From CAXMMR01 sp965198995 (GTDB lineage Bacteria > Pseudomonadota > Alphaproteobacteria > Acetobacterales > Acetobacteraceae), in contig CBDAQG010000002.1 in assembly GCA_965198995.1 (NCBI GenBank), forward strand, positions 1,364,001 through 1,428,000: a stretch of 64,000 nt of DNA, read 5' to 3'. Positions within the stretch are counted from its first letter, which is position 1. Each line of letters opens with the position of its first letter. The notes beneath the pieces were generated by a model. It did no database searches and was not told the origin of the DNA. It worked only from the letters and a program-made list of their open reading frames with translations. This document shows positions 35,592-44,453 of the stretch, one piece after another. The position numbers and the translations under genes were made by a program.

Positions 35592-38500
35592 TCACTCCGC
35601 CGCCGCCGTGGCATGGGGCCGCCGGCCGAACAGACGCACCGACAGGTGGTCGAACGCGAGATAGATCACCGGCGTCGTGAACAGGGTCAGCACCTGGCTC
35701 ACGACCAACCCGCCGACGATCGCCACGCCAAGCGGGCGGCGCAGCTCGGAGCCGGTGCCGGTGCCAAGCATCAGCGGCAGCGCGCCGAACAGTGCCGCCA
35801 GCGTCGTCATCAAGATTGGCCGGAAGCGCAGCACGCTGGCGCGATGGATGGCGGCGCGCGGCGACAGACTCTCCTCGCGCTCCGCCTCGATGGCGAAGTC
35901 CACCATCATGATTGCGTTCTTCTTCACGATGCCGATCAGCAGCACGATGCCGATGATGCCGATCACGTCGAGATCGGAGCCCGTCGCCATCAGCGCCAGC
36001 AACGCCCCGAGCCCGGCGGAGGGCAGGGTGGACAGGATCGTCACTGGATGGATGAAGCTCTCGTAGAGCACGCCGAGCACGATGTACATCGTCGCGATGG
36101 CGGCCAGCACCAGCAGCAGCTCGTTGTTCAACGACGACTGAAAGGCTGCCGCCGCGCCCTGAAAGCTCGTCTGCAGGCTCGCCGGCAGGTTCAGTGCCTG
36201 CTCTGCGTCGGTAATGGCGCTGGTCGCAGCACCCAGCGAGGCGCCCGGTGCGAGGTTGAACGAGATGGTGGTGGCGGGAAACTGACCGAAATGGCTGATG
36301 ACGAGCGGCACCGGCACGGTCGAGACGTGCACGATCGCCGAGAGCGGCACCTGCCCGTTGGTCGCGGTCGAGGAGGGCAGATAGAGCCCGTTGAGCGCCT
36401 CTGGCCCGGGTGAGAGCGCGCTGTCCGCCTGCAGGATCACGCGATACTGGTTCGATTGCGTAAAGATCGTCGAGACGATGCGCTGGCCGAACGCGTCGTA
36501 GAGCGCGTTGTCGACGGTCGCCGGCGTGATGCCGAAGCGTGCCGCGGTCGGACGGTCGATCACCAGCGACAGCCCAAGCCCGCTCGCCTGCAGGTCCGAG
36601 GCGACGTCGGCGAGCTGCGGCAGCGCCTGCAGCCTGGCGAGCAGCCGCGGCACCCAGACCTTGAACTCGCCGGGATCGACGTCGGTGAGCACGAACTGGT
36701 ACTGCGTTGCGCTCACCGCGGTGTCGATCGAGAGGTCCTGCACCGGCTGCAGATAGAGCCTTACGCCGGGAATGTCGGCGGTGTCGTCCTGCAGCCGGCG
36801 GGAGATCGCTGCCGCGTTCGCCGTTCGCTGATCGCGCGGCTTCAGGTTGATCAGAAACCGCCCGGCATTCAGCGTCGCGTTGGTGCCGTCGACGCCGACG
36901 AACGAGGACAGGCTGAGCACGTCCGGATCGGCCAGGATGCGCGCCGCGAGCTTCTGCTGGACGGTCGCCATGGCACCGTACGAGGTGGTCTCCGCCGCCT
37001 GCGAAACGCCCTCGATCAGCCCGGTGTCCTGCACCGGGAAAAAGCCCTTCGGGATCACGACGTAGAGCAGCACGGTCAGCGCGACCGTGATGCTCGCCAC
37101 CAGCAACGTCGCCCACGCATGGTCGAGCACGACGTCAAGCGAGCGGCTGTAGAGCCCGATCAGCCCGTCGAACGCCCGCCCGGCGGCCGCTCCAAGACGG
37201 CTGGACGCGCGCTCCTCGTCACGCGCCCGCAGCAGCCGCGCGCACAGCATCGGCACCAAGGTGAGTGACACCACGGCCGAGATCACGATCGTCACCGCCA
37301 GCGTGATCGCGAATTCGTGGAACAGCCGGCCGACCACGTCGCCCATGAAGAGCAGCGGGATCAGCACCGCGAGCAGCGACACGGTCAGCGAAATGATGGT
37401 GAAGCCGATCTGTCCGGCGCCCTCGAGCGCCGCCTGCAGCGGCGAGCGGCCCATCTCCACGTAGCGGGCGATGTTCTCGATCATGACGATGCTGTCGTCG
37501 ACGACGAAGCCGGTCGCGACCGTGAGCGCCATCAGCGACAGATTGTCCAGGCTGAAGCCGTAGAGGTACATCACCGCCAGGGTGCCGACCAGCGACAGCG
37601 GCACCGACAGCGCCGGGATCAGCGTCGCCGGCACGTCGCGCAAAAACAGAAAGATCACCGCCACCACGAGCAGGATCGAGACGCCGAGCTCGAACTCGAC
37701 GTCGGCGACCGAGGCGCGGATCGTCACCGTGCGGTCGGTGATCGGGGTCACCACCATCGCCGGCGGCAGGCTGGCCGAGAGCGTCGGCAGCAGCGCCTTG
37801 ATACTGTCGACCACGGCGATGACGTTGGCGCCGGGCTGGCGCTGCACGTTCAGGATGATCGCCGGCGTGCGGTCCACCCAGGCCTGCAGCTTGTCGTTCT
37901 CCGCCCCCGCCACCACGGTGGCAACGTCGCGCAGGCGCACCGGCGCGCCGTTGCGATAGGCGATCACGCTGTCGAGGTAGCCATCTGCCGTCTGCAGTTG
38001 ATCGTTGTCGTTGATCGTGTAGGAGCGCGCCGGGCCATCGAAGCTGCCCTTCGGCGTGTTGACGTTGAGGTTGCCCAAGGTCGTGCGCAGGTCGTCGATG
38101 TTCAGCCCGTAGGCGGCCAGCGCGCGCGGGTTCGCAACCACCCGCACCGCCGGCCGGTGCCCGCCCGAAAGCGTCACCAGCCCGACGCCGGCGACCTGGC
38201 TGATCTTCTGCGCCAGCAGCGTGTCGGTCATGTCCTCGAGCTGGGTGAGCGGCAACGTCTTCGAGGTGATCGCAAGCGTCAGGATCGGTGCGTCGGCGGG
38301 GTTGACCTTGGCGTAGATCGGCGGCGCCGGCAGGTCGGCGGGCAGCAGGTTGCCGGCAGCGTTGATCGCCGCCTGCACCTCCTGCTCGGCGATGTCGAGG
38401 CTAAGATCGAGATCAAACCGCAGCGTCAGCACCGAGGCGCCGGCCGAGCTCTGCGAGCTCATCTGCGACAACCCCGGCATCTCGCCGAATTGCCGCTCCA

Positions 38501-38699
38501 GCGGCGCGGTCACCGACGAGGTCATCACCTCCGGGCTGGCGCCGGGATAGAAGGTCTGCACCTGGATCGTCGGGTAGTCGACCTCGGGCAGCGCCGAGAG
38601 CGGCAGAAAGTGGTAGGCGACCACGCCCACGGCCAGGATCGCGACCATCAGCAGCGTGGTCGCGACGGGCCGCAGGATGAACAGGCGGGACGGGTTCAC
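35592..38699 (-). CDS. mdtB: RND multidrug transporter permease, MdtB-like
   Basis: A 1035-residue RND pump subunit, same architecture as the next gene: TM1 FILRPVATTLLMVAILAVGVV, periplasmic porter domains starting YPTIQVQTFYPGASPEVM, TM4 FVVDDSIVMIENIARYVEMG with the proton-relay Asp residues, and GIVKKNAIMMVDFAIEAERE in the second half. Paired MdtB/MdtC permeases with one fusion protein define the MdtABC type. Start is GTG 38697-38699, 19 bases after the mdtA stop. The stop lies just before repeat B5. Confidence 0.92.
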   Translation of the reverse strand: MNPSRLFILRPVATTLLMVAILAVGVVAYHFLPLSALPEVDYPTIQVQTFYPGASPEVMTSSVTAPLERQFGEMPGLSQMSSQSSAGASVLTLRFDLDLSLDIAEQEVQAAINAAGNLLPADLPAPPIYAKVNPADAPILTLAITSKTLPLTQLEDMTDTLLAQKISQVAGVGLVTLSGGHRPAVRVVANPRALAAYGLNIDDLRTTLGNLNVNTPKGSFDGPARSYTINDNDQLQTADGYLDSVIAYRNGAPVRLRDVATVVAGAENDKLQAWVDRTPAIILNVQRQPGANVIAVVDSIKALLPTLSASLPPAMVVTPITDRTVTIRASVADVEFELGVSILLVVAVIFLFLRDVPATLIPALSVPLSLVGTLAVMYLYGFSLDNLSLMALTVATGFVVDDSIVMIENIARYVEMGRSPLQAALEGAGQIGFTIISLTVSLLAVLIPLLFMGDVVGRLFHEFAITLAVTIVISAVVSLTLVPMLCARLLRARDEERASSRLGAAAGRAFDGLIGLYSRSLDVVLDHAWATLLVASITVALTVLLYVVIPKGFFPVQDTGLIEGVSQAAETTSYGAMATVQQKLAARILADPDVLSLSSFVGVDGTNATLNAGRFLINLKPRDQRTANAAAISRRLQDDTADIPGVRLYLQPVQDLSIDTAVSATQYQFVLTDVDPGEFKVWVPRLLARLQALPQLADVASDLQASGLGLSLVIDRPTAARFGITPATVDNALYDAFGQRIVSTIFTQSNQYRVILQADSALSPGPEALNGLYLPSSTATNGQVPLSAIVHVSTVPVPLVISHFGQFPATTISFNLAPGASLGAATSAITDAEQALNLPASLQTSFQGAAAAFQSSLNNELLLVLAAIATMYIVLGVLYESFIHPVTILSTLPSAGLGALLALMATGSDLDVIGIIGIVLLIGIVKKNAIMMVDFAIEAEREESLSPRAAIHRASVLRFRPILMTTLAALFGALPLMLGTGTGSELRRPLGVAIVGGLVVSQVLTLFTTPVIYLAFDHLSVRLFGRRPHATAAAE

Positions 38700-38718
38700 G
38701 CGGGTAGCACCGGACGGC

Positions 38719-40035
38719 TCAGTTCTGGCTCACGGCTGGCGGCGTCGCCGACGCCTGATGCCGGTGCCGGTGCGTCGTGCCGTCCGCGCCCGTGCCCGTG
38801 CCGGCCTCGGCTGCTTGGCCCGGCAGCGCCACCTTGCTGCCGTCCTTTAGCCGGTCGGTGCCGTCGGTGACCACCACGTCGCCGACGCGCAAGCCCGACA
38901 GCGCCGCCGTGTCCACGGCATCCGCCGCCCCGGTCCTGATCACCCGTATGCCGACCGTGCGGTCCGGCCGCACCAGGTAGACGAAGGTGCCGGGCGAGCC
39001 GGTCTGCACCGCCGCGTTCGGCACCAGCGTCGCGCCGCGCACGGTGTCGACCAGCAGCTTGGCGTTGACGAACTGGTTGGGGAACAGCATCCCGTCGGCA
39101 TTGGCGAAGACGGCGCGCAGCTTCACCGTCCCGGTCGTGGTATCGATCTGGTTATCGAGCGTCGCCAGCGTGCCGGAGGAGAGCTGCATCGTGTTGGCCC
39201 GGTCCCAGGCGGTGACCGTCAGCCGGGCGCCGGCGGCGAGCTGGCGCTGGATCGGCGGCAGGTCGTCCTCGGGCAGGGTGAAGATCACCGAGATCGGCTG
39301 CAACTGCGTGATCACCACGATGCCGTTGGCGTCGGTCGTGCTCACATAGTTGCCGGCATCGACCTGCCGCAGCCCGACGCGCCCCTCCACCGGAGCGACG
39401 ATGTGGCAGTAAGCGAGGTTGACGCGCTGGGTGTCGATCGCCGCCTGGTCGGTGACGACGTCGCCAAGGTACTGGTGCACCAGCGAGTCCTGGGTATCCA
39501 TCTGCTGGCGCGAGATGCTGTCCTGCTGGTTCAGCGTCGTGTAGCGCTGCAGGTCCAGCCGCGCCTCGCGCAGCAGCGCCTGGTCGCGCGCCAGCGCCCC
39601 CTGCGCCTGGCCGAGCAGCGCCTGGTAGGGCCGCGGGTCGATCTGCGCCAGGAAGTCGCCGCGATGCACCATCTGCCCTTCGGCGAACGCCACGCTCTGC
39701 AGGATGCCGTTGATCTGCGTCCGCACGGTCACCGTCGCGAGCGGCGTCACCGTGCCCAGCCCGCCCATCAGCATCGGCACGTCGCCGGCATGCACGGTGC
39801 CGACGCCCACCGCCTGCGGCGCGTCGCCGAGCGCGTGATGGCCGCCTGCCGGTCCCGCCTGCCTGGTCCAGGGATGCCGCCAGAGGATGACGCCGACCAC
39901 GGCGAGCACGATCAGCGACAGGATCCAGGGCAATCCACGCCGTCGACGCCGGGCATCACCCTGCGGCGTGCCCGTTGTGATCGGCCTCTGCTTGATCAGG
40001 CCCTGCTTGACCGGCCGCGCGACCTGCTCGTCCAT
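38719..40035 (-). CDS. mdtA: RND efflux periplasmic adaptor (membrane-fusion) subunit, MdtA-like
   Basis: A 438-residue HlyD-type adaptor linking the RND permeases to the outer-membrane factor. An N-terminal basic stretch precedes one transmembrane helix (ILSLIVLAVVGVILW, about 38-53); then the barrel-sandwich hybrid half VTVRTQINGILQSVAFAEGQMVHRGD, an alpha-hairpin about 145-215, and IVAPVEGRVGLRQVDAGNYV as the second half. The tail after about 410 is Gly/Thr then His-rich (THRHRHQ), possibly metal-binding. Start ATG follows GAAGG. First gene of mdtABC-nodT. Confidence 0.93.
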   Translation of the reverse strand: MDEQVARPVKQGLIKQRPITTGTPQGDARRRRRGLPWILSLIVLAVVGVILWRHPWTRQAGPAGGHHALGDAPQAVGVGTVHAGDVPMLMGGLGTVTPLATVTVRTQINGILQSVAFAEGQMVHRGDFLAQIDPRPYQALLGQAQGALARDQALLREARLDLQRYTTLNQQDSISRQQMDTQDSLVHQYLGDVVTDQAAIDTQRVNLAYCHIVAPVEGRVGLRQVDAGNYVSTTDANGIVVITQLQPISVIFTLPEDDLPPIQRQLAAGARLTVTAWDRANTMQLSSGTLATLDNQIDTTTGTVKLRAVFANADGMLFPNQFVNAKLLVDTVRGATLVPNAAVQTGSPGTFVYLVRPDRTVGIRVIRTGAADAVDTAALSGLRVGDVVVTDGTDRLKDGSKVALPGQAAEAGTGTGADGTTHRHRHQASATPPAVSQN

Positions 40036-40144
40036 CTACCTTCGTCCACCTGCCGCGTCTGATCGCTTGGGCTGCGGCCGCCCAGTTCCTGTCACAGGCG
40101 GCGCAACCTAGGTCCGAAGCTGTCCGAAGCCTATGCGCAACGGA

Positions 40145-40157
40145 TTACCGAAGGTAA
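40145..40157. promoter_or_regulatory. inverted repeat upstream of mdtA, possible operator
   Basis: TTACC-GAA-GGTAA, about 110 bases before the mdtA start in the 170-base gap to the TetR gene. Flanking bases extend the dyad imperfectly (GGATTACC / GGTAACC). The sequence differs from the TetR operator at 40974. Confidence 0.3.
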
Positions 40158-40205
40158 CCGCCGGCGTAGCAAGACAGAGTGCGGACCGTGAGCCACGCCG
40201 ACCGA

Positions 40206-40871
40206 TCAGGCGGCATAGCTGCGCAAGAACATGGTGACCGCCGCGCCCACAACCAGATCACGCTCCGCTTGCGGCACGGCATGGATCAACTGCAACCGGC
40301 GCTGCAGCCAGATCTTGGCGTGGCACAGGGTGAAGAACTGGTGCGCCGCCAGGTCCGGGTCGCCGATCCGCAGCCGGCCCTGGGCGACCTCACCCTCCAG
40401 CCAGCGCGTCATCATCTGCATCGAACGCGCCGGTCCGCCGTCGTAAAAGGCGCGCGCCAGACCCGGGAAGCGCGGCGCTTCGGAGATCACGATGCGGTAG
40501 ATCACCAGCACCGGGTCGGAGAGCAGCGTGTCGATGATGCGCATGCCGAAGCTGTGCAGCACGGTCTCGAGCGGCGCCTCCGGGTCCGGCTCGGCGAACA
40601 TCGCCACCAGGTCGCGCGCGCATTTCTCCTCGACAAAGGCGCGGAACAGCTCCGCCTTGCCGTCGAAGTAGTTGTAAAGCGTCCCCTTCGAGACGCCGGC
40701 CTCGGCGGCGATACGCGACATGCTGGCGCCCTCGTAGCCGTCAAGCGCGAAGACGGTCGCCGCACCGGCCAGGATCTGGCGCTGCTTCTCCGGCGACAGA
40801 ACCTCGCCGGGGCCGCCCGCACAGGCCTCGCCGCGCGTCATATCTGCTGTTCCGCCATCACCCGCCCACAC
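40206..40871 (-). CDS. TetR/AcrR-family transcriptional regulator
   Basis: A 221-residue repressor. Helix-turn-helix at about 28-75: QILAGAATVFALDGYEGASM, then RIAAEAGVSKGTLYNYFDGKAELF, the classic TetR recognition region. The remainder is a ligand-binding helical domain (ISEAPRFPGLARAFYDGGP) of the AcrR-like C-terminal type. Start taken at GTG 40869-40871, after AGGTGG; an ATG ten codons later is the alternative. It lies between mdtA (same strand) and a divergent NodT gene, with a perfect operator in the divergent gap, so it likely controls itself and the efflux genes. Confidence 0.9.
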   Translation of the reverse strand: MWAGDGGTADMTRGEACAGGPGEVLSPEKQRQILAGAATVFALDGYEGASMSRIAAEAGVSKGTLYNYFDGKAELFRAFVEEKCARDLVAMFAEPDPEAPLETVLHSFGMRIIDTLLSDPVLVIYRIVISEAPRFPGLARAFYDGGPARSMQMMTRWLEGEVAQGRLRIGDPDLAAHQFFTLCHAKIWLQRRLQLIHAVPQAERDLVVGAAVTMFLRSYAA

Positions 40872-40973
40872 TTGCCCACCTAGCGCCTGGTCGCCAACGC
40901 TGGCCTGACCAGCGCGTGCCCGGCCAACGCTTGCTTGCCATGACGTTCAAGCAGATTTAGGAAGGTTGTCAAA

Positions 40974-40994
40974 CTGACCGAACCGATCGGTCAG
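40974..40994. promoter_or_regulatory. TetR-type operator in the divergent promoter region
   Basis: Perfect 8-base arms CTGACCGA / TCGGTCAG around a 5-base centre ACCGA. This matches the ACCGA-TCGGT operator style of AcrR-like repressors. It lies 12 bases before the GTG start of the plus-strand NodT gene and about 100 bases before the TetR start, so it could repress both. Confidence 0.7.
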
Positions 40995-41005
40995 CGGCGT
41001 CTGCG

Positions 41006-42643
41006 GTGGAGCGGCCCCTGTTCAGAGTAGTCGCCACGCGCTTGACCGCCGGCGCTCGCGGCCTAGCGCGCACAGCCACCGGGCTGTTGCTGACGGCCAC
41101 CCTCGGCCTCGGCGGCTGCGCCGTCGGACCCGACTTCAAGAAGCCCTCGCTGTTCACCCCCGCCTCGTGGTTCACCACCCATCCCAGGCCGGCCGCGCCG
41201 ATCAGCGTCGTCACCGCCGCACCGCTCGACCCGGCTTGGTGGAGCGTGTTCAACGACCCAGAGCTCACCGCGCTGGAGAACCGCGTCGCCGACGCCAACC
41301 TGAACGTCCGCACCGCCACCTTGCGTCTCGCCGAGAGCCGCGCCCAGCTTCGCATCGCGCTCGCCGACCAGATGCCGCAGCTCAACGGCAACGCTTCCTA
41401 CACCCGCGAAAAGGCCTCCAACCGCGGCCTGCTCAGCCTGTTCGGCAGTCCCAGCAGCAGCAGCTCCGTCGGCCCGACCGGCACCGCGGGGGCCTACGGA
41501 ACCTCCGCCAACGGCACCGAGGGGAATTTCGGCGTCGTCCCGATCCCCGGCTCGACCAGCACGAGCACCGGCAGCAGCGTCTCCACTCCCTTCAACCTCT
41601 GGCAGTACGGCTTCGACGCCTCCTGGGAGCTCGACCTGTGGGGCCGCGTCCGTCGCGAGATCGAGGGCGCAGACGCCTCGCTCGAGGCCTCCGCCGACGC
41701 CCGCCGCAATGGCCTGCTCTCCGTCCTCGCCGAGGTCGCGCGCGACTATATCAACCTGCGCGGCGAGCAGACCATCCTCGGCATCCTCAACCAGAACATC
41801 GCCAGCGAGCAGGACAGCCTGACCCTGACCCGCCAGCGCTACGCCGGCGGCGTGACCACCGAGCTCGACGTCGACAACGCTGCCGCCCAGCTCGCCTCGA
41901 CGCAGAGCCAGTTGCCGCAGGCGCAGCAGCAGATCGCCGAGCAGATCAACGCCCTGAGCTTCCTGCTCGGCGAGACCCCCGGCGCCCTGACCAGCGAGCT
42001 CGCAACGCCCGCGCCGGTGCCGCCGGTGCCGCCCAGCGTGCCGGTCGGCCTGCCCTCGGAGCTGGCGCGCCGCCGCCCAGACATCCGCCAGGCCGAGGCG
42101 CAGCTGCACTCGGCAACCGCCGATGTCGGCGTCGCGGTCGCCGACTTCTTCCCGCGCATCACGCTCTCCGGCAGCCTCAGCCTGCAGGCGTTGCAGTTTA
42201 AGAACCTCGGCACCTGGGATGCCCGGCAATACGCGCTCGGCCCGTCGATCACCCTGCCGATCTTCGAGGGCGGCCGGCTGCGCGGCACCCTGCGGCTGCG
42301 CCAGGCCGAGCAGCAGGAGGCGGCGATCAACTATCAGTCAACCGTCCTGCAGGCGCTGCACGACGTCGACAACGCGCTCACCGCCTATGCCGACGAGCAG
42401 CGTCGCCAGCAGAACCTGCAGCAGGCGGTGACGTCCTCCGCCCGTGCGCTCTCCCTCGCCCGGGCGCGCTACGTTGCCGGCGTCACCGACTTCCTCAACA
42501 CTCTCGAGGCGCAGCGCACGCTGCTCGAGGCGCAGCAGCAAGCCGCTGACAGCAGCGTCACGCTGTCGATGAACCTCGTGCAGCTCTACAAGGCGCTCGG
42601 CGGCGGCTGGGAAAGCAGGTATCCGGTCGCCGACGCCAAGTAG
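41006..42643 (+). CDS. NodT-family outer-membrane efflux lipoprotein (second copy)
   Basis: A 545-residue TolC-like outer-membrane factor. Signal sequence with lipobox LGLGGC followed by AVGPDFKKP, the classic lipidated start; then AWWSVFNDPELTALENRV, two OEP repeats and WELDLWGRVRREIEGAD, the second ending YKALGGGWE. An insert near 130-170 is Ser/Gly-rich. Start is GTG 41006, which places the TetR operator directly upstream. It is a paralogue of the NodT gene at the end of the mdt operon; no RND or adaptor partner follows it, so it may serve the same pump. Confidence 0.9.
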   Translation: MERPLFRVVATRLTAGARGLARTATGLLLTATLGLGGCAVGPDFKKPSLFTPASWFTTHPRPAAPISVVTAAPLDPAWWSVFNDPELTALENRVADANLNVRTATLRLAESRAQLRIALADQMPQLNGNASYTREKASNRGLLSLFGSPSSSSSVGPTGTAGAYGTSANGTEGNFGVVPIPGSTSTSTGSSVSTPFNLWQYGFDASWELDLWGRVRREIEGADASLEASADARRNGLLSVLAEVARDYINLRGEQTILGILNQNIASEQDSLTLTRQRYAGGVTTELDVDNAAAQLASTQSQLPQAQQQIAEQINALSFLLGETPGALTSELATPAPVPPVPPSVPVGLPSELARRRPDIRQAEAQLHSATADVGVAVADFFPRITLSGSLSLQALQFKNLGTWDARQYALGPSITLPIFEGGRLRGTLRLRQAEQQEAAINYQSTVLQALHDVDNALTAYADEQRRQQNLQQAVTSSARALSLARARYVAGVTDFLNTLEAQRTLLEAQQQAADSSVTLSMNLVQLYKALGGGWESRYPVADAK

Positions 42644-42771
42644 CCGACCAGGTCAGCTCGCCCACGCGGCTGCATCAACCCGGTCAGACGTCATAGTCCG
42701 CCAGAGATAACGCACTGGTGCCAGTCGGCACGCGCTCCATATAGCCGCGCTCACCGCTGGAGAGTTGCGAA

Positions 42772-43353
42772 ATGGGTGTCACCAGACGCGGACTGCTCGG
42801 CGGCTCGGCCGCGATCGGCGTGGCGCTGCCGCTACTCCCGGCCGCCGCCGACACGCCGCCGCCGCCGAACCAACCCAGCGATGGCACCATCCCCGTCACC
42901 CTGCACGTCAACGGCCAGACGCTGGCGCTGCACCTCGAGCCGCGCGTCACCCTGCTCGACGCCCTGCGCGAGCAGGCCGGTCTCACCGGCACCAAGAAGG
43001 GCTGCGGCCACGGCTCCTGCGGCGCCTGCACCGTCCATGTCGACGGCAAGCGCGTCGTCTCCTGCCTCGCCCTTGCCGCCCGCTGCGAGGGCCGCGCCAT
43101 CACCACCATCGAGGGCCTCGCGCATGACGGCGCGCTGCACCCGATGCAGGCCGCCTTCATCGCGCATGACGGCTACCAGTGCGGCTACTGCACGCCCGGC
43201 CAGATCATGTCCGCCGTCGCCCTGGTCGAGGAGGGCCATGCCGGATCCGACGACGAAATTCGCGAGTGGATGAGCGGCAATCTCTGCCGCTGCGGCGCCT
43301 ACCCCAACGTCGTCGACGCGGTGCGCGACGTCGCCGACCGCCAGCGGAGCTGA
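42772..43353 (+). CDS. paoA: aldehyde oxidoreductase iron-sulfur subunit, PaoA-like (Tat-exported)
   Basis: A 193-residue 2Fe-2S subunit of a periplasmic xanthine-oxidase-family enzyme. Twin-arginine signal MGVTRRGLLGGSAAIG with Ala-rich cleavage site; plant-type ferredoxin cluster in KKGCGHGSCGACTVHVDG and second cluster in YQCGYCTPGQIM and GNLCRCGAYPNV. The three-subunit complex oxidises aromatic and other aldehydes to acids using molybdenum cofactor. Start ATG follows GGAGAG. paoB begins 4 bases after its stop. Confidence 0.92.
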   Translation: MGVTRRGLLGGSAAIGVALPLLPAAADTPPPPNQPSDGTIPVTLHVNGQTLALHLEPRVTLLDALREQAGLTGTKKGCGHGSCGACTVHVDGKRVVSCLALAARCEGRAITTIEGLAHDGALHPMQAAFIAHDGYQCGYCTPGQIMSAVALVEEGHAGSDDEIREWMSGNLCRCGAYPNVVDAVRDVADRQRS

Positions 43354-43357
43354 GCCG

Positions 43358-44320
43358 ATGGAGAACTTCGCCATCCTCCGTCCGGCATCGCTGGCCGACG
43401 CGATGCAAGCCGGCGGCACCTTCATCGCCGGCGGCACCGACCTCGTCCAGCTCTGGCAGAACAACGTCGAACAGCCGCGCCAGGTCGTCGACCTTGACGC
43501 CGTCGGCTCGCACGACATCAGCGTCGGCCCGGACGGCCTGCGCCTCGGCGCGCTGGCCACCATGGCCGAGACGGCGGAGCATCCGGCGGTGAAGTCGGGC
43601 TGGCCGGCGATCAGCCAGGCGCTGCTGCTCTCCGCCTCGCCGCAGATTCGCAACATGGGCACGATGGGCGGCAACCTGCTGCAGCGCACCCGCTGCGGCT
43701 ACTTCCGCGACACCGGCTTCGCCTGCAACAAGCGCGCCCCCGGCTCCGGCTGCCCCGCCATCGCCGGCGACAACCGCGACCTCGCGATCTTCGGCGGCTC
43801 CGCGCACTGCATCGCAACCCAACCCTCCGACATGCCGGTCGCCCTGGTGGCGCTCGGCGCCACCGTGGTGCTGCAAAGCCCGCAGGGCGCCCGCACCATC
43901 CCGCTCGCCGACCTCTATCGCGCCCCGGGCGACACGCCCGAGCGCGACACCAACCTGCAGCCCGGCGAGCTCATCCTCGCCATCGTCGTGCCGGCCTCGG
44001 CGGCGGCGAAGCGCTCGGCCTACCTCAAGGTGCGTGACCGCAGCAGCTACGCCTACGCGCTCGCCTCCGCCGCGGTGGCGCTCGACATCGAGGCCGGAAC
44101 GATCCGCGACGCCCGCGCTGCCGCCGGCGGCGTCGGCGTCATGCCGTGGCGCCTGCCCGGCGTCGAGGCGGCGCTGCGCGGCAAGCCGCTCTCGCCCGAG
44201 CTGTTGCGCGAAGCGGCGCAGCACGCCGCCGACGGCGCGACGCCGGCCAGCAACAACGCCTTCAAGGTGCGCCTGCTGCAGCGAACCGTGCTGCGCGCGT
44301 TGCGCTTGGTTGCGGTGTAG
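43358..44320 (+). CDS. paoB: aldehyde oxidoreductase FAD-binding subunit, PaoB-like
   Basis: A 320-residue FAD subunit (CO dehydrogenase medium-chain family). FAD-contact motifs FIAGGTDLVQLW near residue 24 and IRNMGTMGGNLLQRTRCGYF near 100. The cysteines in RCGYFRD, FACNKR and GSGC match the extra 4Fe-4S insertion that distinguishes PaoB from other family members. It carries no signal and is expected to be carried out with PaoA. The stop is followed at once by repeat B6, which separates it from paoC. Confidence 0.92.
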   Translation: MENFAILRPASLADAMQAGGTFIAGGTDLVQLWQNNVEQPRQVVDLDAVGSHDISVGPDGLRLGALATMAETAEHPAVKSGWPAISQALLLSASPQIRNMGTMGGNLLQRTRCGYFRDTGFACNKRAPGSGCPAIAGDNRDLAIFGGSAHCIATQPSDMPVALVALGATVVLQSPQGARTIPLADLYRAPGDTPERDTNLQPGELILAIVVPASAAAKRSAYLKVRDRSSYAYALASAAVALDIEAGTIRDARAAAGGVGVMPWRLPGVEAALRGKPLSPELLREAAQHAADGATPASNNAFKVRLLQRTVLRALRLVAV

Positions 44321-44440
44321 GAAGGAAGGCCTTCTTTTTTGCAAAAAAGAAGCAAAAAACTTTTATCCCGCTATCGCGCCTCCTAACGAGCAGAAGTTTT
44401 TTTGGTCCTTTTTTTTCAAAAAAGGACTACTTGCTTTCTA
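44321..44440. repeat. Family B repeat, complete (copy B6, - orientation)
   Basis: Left hairpin CTTC-type (44331-44352), right hairpin GGTCC-type, a variant of GGTTC (44404-44427). It lies within the pao operon between paoB and paoC. Confidence 0.88.
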
Positions 44441-44453
44441 GGGGAACCACGAA

